Shown here: positions 60,746 through 64,000 of the stretch, piece after piece | Layout: every line of letters begins with the position of its first letter | Position numbering within the stretch: the stretch's first letter is position 1 | Source of the DNA: Coriobacteriia bacterium | Lineage (GTDB): Bacteria > Actinomycetota > Coriobacteriia > Coriobacteriales > Eggerthellaceae | Assembly: GCA_030523425.1 (NCBI GenBank) | Contig: JAUNIP010000001.1 | Span: forward strand, 35,292 to 99,291 | DNA length: 64,000 bases | Reading direction: 5' to 3' | Notes under the pieces: generated by a model | The model's input: the letters and a program-made list of their open reading frames with translations, nothing else | The model's database searches: none | Told to the model about the DNA's origin: nothing | Translations under genes and position numbers: made by a program

Positions 60746-62011
60746 CTAGCGCGCGAACGCGCTTTCTATGCGCATGGTCAGCATGGCGCCGGTGTCGTAG
60801 GCCACGCTGCCTTCTTCGTCGGTGTCGCACGTCAGGTTGAAGCCCGCCAGGCGGCGGGTACCGTCTGCGGCGGTTTCGAACACATACACCACCGTCATGT
60901 CGTCGGTTTCGCGCACGTCAACCGTGCGGTTTTCGGTAACGTCCATGGTGCCAGCGGAAATGAACAGTGTGCCGTTCACCGCGATGGTGTTGGTGGGAAT
61001 GGCGCCCTCATACGCCGCCGCCGGGCTGGGCTGCGCGCCCGCCAATTCCGCGGCAATGGCCGTACCCGCGCAGTAGCCCTGCACGGCCGCGGTCTTCCAA
61101 ATGCCCACGATGCGCTTATTCCCCGAAACCAGCTCCAGCGCCTGGGCCACGTCACCCGCAGCATACACATGCGGGTTGCTGGTGCGCATGAAGTCGTCCA
61201 CCACCAGCGCGCGGTCAAGCTCCAGCGCACCTTCGGGCACAAAGTCCAGGTTGCAACGCATGCCATGAGACACCGAAATCTCGTCGAAGTAGCCCGTGCT
61301 GCCATCGGCGAAGCCCACCTTCAGGCGACCCTCCGGGGCCTCCACCACTTCCACCGTCTTGATAGTGCAGCCCAGCTTCAACGTCACGCCCTTCGCGCGC
61401 AAGCCCGCTTCGAAGCGTTCGGCTGTTTCCGGTAGTGCGTTGAAGTCCAGCACGTGGGGGTTCATTCCCACCAGCGTCACCTGCTTGCCGCAGTTAAGCG
61501 CTGCCTCCAGGCTTTTCAGCGCCACCATGGAAGCGCCGCTGACCAGCACATTCTTGCACGCTGGGTTCTCGAATGCGTCCTTCATGCGCTGGGCGTCGGC
61601 CATGGTGCGCAACACCAGCGGGCTGTAGCCGCAATCGGCCGGGAAGCCGTAGCACATGGGGCGGGCGCCCGTGGCAATCACGCATTTCGTGTAGGGGTAC
61701 ACCGCGCCTTCCGCGGTGGTAACCGTGCGCGCGTCCACATCCAGATTCGTTACCGTAGCGCGCACCACTTCGGGGTGCAAGTCGTCCAATTCGGCCGCTG
61801 TCCAGGGGAAACATTCCTCGTAGGTCTTTTCGCCACCCGCGTAGTAAGACGTAAGGATGGGGCTATATGGCAGCGTGTCTATGTTGGAAAACACCTGCAC
61901 GCGGCCGGTGAACCCGGCATTGCGCAGGCCTATCAGGGCGTTCACGCCCGCCGTGCCGTAGCCGATGATGGCCACCGTGGGTTGGGTGCAAGCGGTGGTT
62001 GCTTCAGTCAT
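60746..62011 (-). CDS. FAD-dependent pyridine nucleotide-disulfide-type oxidoreductase
   Basis: A 421-aa flavoprotein. Residues 12-18 show an FAD-binding loop (IIGYGTAG) with the next motif CVIATGARPM (about 110). An NAD(P)H-binding motif is weak (VLVSGASMVALKSLEAAL, about 158). The C-terminal FAD motif is SNPHVYAAGDVAQA (about 279). The dimer domain follows. The CxxxxC redox-disulfide of classical reductases is absent; NADH oxidase/CoA-disulfide reductase-like members use a single Cys instead. It lies 18 bp after the CCG Fe-S protein and 13 bp before the selenoprotein, so the three probably form one electron-transfer unit. The substrate is unknown. Confidence 0.87.
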   Translation of the reverse strand: MTEATTACTQPTVAIIGYGTAGVNALIGLRNAGFTGRVQVFSNIDTLPYSPILTSYYAGGEKTYEECFPWTAAELDDLHPEVVRATVTNLDVDARTVTTAEGAVYPYTKCVIATGARPMCYGFPADCGYSPLVLRTMADAQRMKDAFENPACKNVLVSGASMVALKSLEAALNCGKQVTLVGMNPHVLDFNALPETAERFEAGLRAKGVTLKLGCTIKTVEVVEAPEGRLKVGFADGSTGYFDEISVSHGMRCNLDFVPEGALELDRALVVDDFMRTSNPHVYAAGDVAQALELVSGNKRIVGIWKTAAVQGYCAGTAIAAELAGAQPSPAAAYEGAIPTNTIAVNGTLFISAGTMDVTENRTVDVRETDDMTVVYVFETAADGTRRLAGFNLTCDTDEEGSVAYDTGAMLTMRIESAFAR

Positions 62012-62029
62012 GGTTGCCTCCCTTCGCCC

Positions 62030-63229
62030 TTACGCGAACACCTGGGCAAGCCAGGCGCCGTATTCGCCGGACCACATGCTGTTCAGTTGGCCGAACACGG
62101 TGTCCCAGTCGAATTGATTTTCAAACAGCAGTTCCGCGTAGTGCTTGTTCGCAAGTGGCCGCGGACTGTCCATCAAGCGAAATGCGTAGGTGTAGGTGCA
62201 GGTGGGGCACATGCTGACCACCGTGGCGCCGTCGGGCGCAAACGAAAGCTTGCTGTCGGCCTGCTGCGCTTGGCGGTTGGGGTCAAACGCGCTCACTGCG
62301 CCGCCCGCGCCGCAGCAACCATGGAAGATAGACGGCGTTTCAGGACCAACGCCCAACGCCGCGCACAGTTCGTCCAGGTACGTGCCGTTGCGGTCCTGGC
62401 ACGACTTCGAAATGCACAGCGGCCCTTCCGGCAGCGCACGCTTGGGCGTAAAGCCCCGCTGCGCCAAGAAGGCCGCCAAGCTGACCACGTCCACGTTCAG
62501 GCCCGCGCGCGCCAGCGTAGTGCGCATGGCGTTCGCGCAGCCCGGGCACACGCACACCATCAGGCTTACGCCGGACGCGCGCACCTCTTCGGCTATGCGA
62601 TCGCACAGTGCTTCGGCGCGGTCGTAGAATCCGGCGCTTTTCAGGGGGCTTCCGCAGCAGTGGTCAATCAGGGTGGTCTTGCCCGCCATGCCTTCTATGG
62701 TGGCAAAGATTTCGCGCGTAAGCTCCGGCGCGTAGGCCGCCATGGAACAGCCCGGGAAGAAGGCCACTGCGCAGTCAGTTTCGGCCGCATGGTCTTCGGT
62801 GGCCACATGGCGCGTCAGGTCGGTCAGGTAAATGCCGTGCACCGCTCGGTACGCCGTGAAGATGTCCCATTCCTGGTCAACCTGCACACTGCTCCACGCC
62901 CCGCGCGGGATAAGCCCCAGGTTCTGGAAGTCTATACGGCAGTGGTAGATAAGGTCGCACACGTCATTGTGCGCAAAGCACGTGTTCTTGCACGACGTGC
63001 AGAAAAAGCACCCGCGCACCGCCTGGACCAGGCGTTCGTTGGAAACAATGTTGGCCCACAAGTCTTCCACACATTCCGCCGTGCGTTCGGCTTCCAACAT
63101 GGCCTTGGCAATTTCGCCAAGCGTCATGTTTGCCGTGGTCAGCGAAGAACAGGCATGCATGCAATGGCCGCACTGCGTGCACTGCCCCGCGAAATGCCAA
63201 TACGTATCCGAACATTGAAGCAGACCCAT
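62030..63229 (-). CDS. Fe-S oxidoreductase with two CCG domains (HdrD/GlpC-like)
   Basis: A 399-aa cytoplasmic protein. The N-terminus carries two ferredoxin-type sites (CTQCGHCMHAC at about 17-27 and CFFCTSCKNTC at about 75-85). Two cysteine-rich CCG domains follow: FPGCS, HCCGSP and CVCPGC in the first; SKSC, GCCGAGG and SMCPTC in the second. In heterodisulfide reductase such domains bind the noncubane clusters that reduce disulfides. Here it is the first gene of the operon with the FAD protein and the selenoprotein. GGGGGATGATTT precedes the ATG. TATACT at 63272-63267 is a likely -10. Confidence 0.88.
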   Translation of the reverse strand: MGLLQCSDTYWHFAGQCTQCGHCMHACSSLTTANMTLGEIAKAMLEAERTAECVEDLWANIVSNERLVQAVRGCFFCTSCKNTCFAHNDVCDLIYHCRIDFQNLGLIPRGAWSSVQVDQEWDIFTAYRAVHGIYLTDLTRHVATEDHAAETDCAVAFFPGCSMAAYAPELTREIFATIEGMAGKTTLIDHCCGSPLKSAGFYDRAEALCDRIAEEVRASGVSLMVCVCPGCANAMRTTLARAGLNVDVVSLAAFLAQRGFTPKRALPEGPLCISKSCQDRNGTYLDELCAALGVGPETPSIFHGCCGAGGAVSAFDPNRQAQQADSKLSFAPDGATVVSMCPTCTYTYAFRLMDSPRPLANKHYAELLFENQFDWDTVFGQLNSMWSGEYGAWLAQVFA

Positions 63230-63359
63230 AAATCATCCCCCGTTCATGCTTCCAGCACATAACAGCAGTATAGCGCCATTTCGCCGGCTGCGCGGGAAGC
63301 TGTGCGGCTGGAATTATCGCCCAGAAAGGCAGGCGCACCGTGGCCACCGCATTTCGCGC

Positions 63360-63390
63360 AAAAAACGCCCGGACACAGGTTGCCCAGGCG
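63360..63390 (-). terminator. Terminator after the right-edge gene
   Basis: On the minus strand CGCCTGG (63390-63384) pairs with CCGGGCG (63372-63366), followed by TTTTTT (63365-63360). It lies 30 bp after the stop of the gene at 63420, upstream of the CCG operon promoter. Confidence 0.75.
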
Positions 63391-63419
63391 CCCTTGTGTG
63401 CACAAAAAGCCCTTACGCT

Positions 63420-64000
63420 CTAGCCCTTAGAAACAATCGTGGCGTAGCTGGTCGCTTCCTTTTCGTACTCTGCGACAGCTTGCTGATAGGACTCTTCTGG
63501 AAGTTCTCCTTTTTCAACCAGGCTTCTTAAGTCTTCCAGGTAGGCTTCCTTGCTTTTCAGATAGCGCTCCGAAGCGGTTTCAGGCGAAGCGGTGTTTACA
63601 GCTTCCTGAACTTGCTCCGCCGAAACCACCGTTGTTCCGTCCGGCTTAGCGAAGGCGCCATCCGCAGCCACTGCCCACGCGCCGCCGCTGCCGCTCACCA
63701 AATAGAAGTGCTCGCCTTCGGTGTTGTAATCAGACCCATCAGGAATTGCGTACAAGAACAGTAAATACGATTCGCCCTGCTTGAAGACCGCGGAAGAATC
63801 GCTCACCGTGGCCGCTCCTTGGTCAGATCCTCCCAGTTGCCTGACCGCGAACACCACTTCACCGTTGTTCGCCTTGGTGTCTATGCCGTTTATTTCTCCT
63901 CGGAACACCTGGTCAATCTTGAAATAGCTGTCGGTGTAATACAGAGGCGCTCCCCCGTTCACGGGCTGAATGAGCAAGGTTTCGCCCGGCTGGACGTATG
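63420..64000 (-). CDS. Partial protein of unknown function, C-terminal part
   Basis: The frame enters from the right edge and stops at 63420, giving about 193 residues (starting YVQPGETLLIQPVNGG). The first 120 residues are beta-rich with Gly and Asn turns. The last 50 are helical and charged (SPETASERYLKSKEAYLEDL), with no Cys. Composition suggests an exported or surface protein, but its N-terminus lies outside the window. Not recognised. Confidence 0.7.
   Translation of the reverse strand, partial: YVQPGETLLIQPVNGGAPLYYTDSYFKIDQVFRGEINGIDTKANNGEVVFAVRQLGGSDQGAATVSDSSAVFKQGESYLLFLYAIPDGSDYNTEGEHFYLVSGSGGAWAVAADGAFAKPDGTTVVSAEQVQEAVNTASPETASERYLKSKEAYLEDLRSLVEKGELPEESYQQAVAEYEKEATSYATIVSKG

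Noticed and set aside
61454..63262. A 602-codon open frame on the plus strand across the FAD and CCG genes
   Set aside because: It covers two genes with unmistakable motifs on the other strand. Its composition (Arg, Gly, His, Ala) is typical of antisense frames in GC-rich DNA.

Overview
The window reads as chromosome of a GC-rich, strictly anaerobic Gram-positive bacterium, most likely an actinobacterium of the class Coriobacteriia (Eggerthellaceae-like). This is inferred from protein style and gene content: a giant acyl-CoA dehydratase activase-like protein, molybdopterin enzymes without aerobic respiratory genes, HrcA/CIRCE heat-shock control, a T-box trp operon, an NSS-type amino acid transporter and a probable selenoprotein. 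No database search was possible.

Layout. 0-7.3 kb: clpC behind a CIRCE operator, a PIN-type toxin-antitoxin pair, then tatA, greA, lysS and a flavodoxin-like gene. The last four lie between perfect 153-bp inverted repeats. 7.4-13.2 kb: a 1471-aa activase-like protein divergent from a glycine amidinotransferase homologue. 13.2-20.2 kb: complete trpEGDCFBA operon with a tryptophan T-box leader. 20.2-28.8 kb: an MFS permease, a DUF2064 protein, htpG (second CIRCE site), tRNA-Leu, ispE, tadA, tRNA-Ser and asnB. 28.9-32.8 kb: NSS transporter, RmlD-like reductase and a HemN-like radical SAM protein.

33-52 kb is the most unusual part. A cytoplasmic Mo/W-bisPGD enzyme has no cysteine in its first 105 residues, so it cannot hold the usual N-terminal [4Fe-4S] cluster. 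Its small subunit is a ferredoxin-like protein that has kept only 2 cysteines. Beside them is an operon of a MoxR AAA+ ATPase fused to a methyltransferase, a VWA protein and a leucine-rich-repeat protein. Three folding factors (a trigger-factor C-domain-like protein, a SlyD-like FKBP and a divergent trigger factor), an AAHS-like MFS importer and several orphan small proteins follow. The Mo enzyme, its small subunit, the importer and two orphans appear to favour GGT/CGT/GCT codons more than their neighbours, as if strongly expressed. The working hypothesis is a major catabolic route in which an imported substrate undergoes a redox-neutral Mo-dependent conversion.

52-64 kb: nitrilase, a PurF-like protein without the catalytic cysteine, a degenerate-GGDEF/EAL phosphodiesterase, acetate kinase, a cyclophilin lipoprotein, and an operon of a CCG-type Fe-S protein, an FAD oxidoreductase and a 115-aa selenoprotein with an in-frame UGA and a bacterial SECIS hairpin. 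Intergenic regions carry several repeat families and many clear rho-independent terminators. No rRNA, CRISPR array, insertion sequence or prophage was seen.
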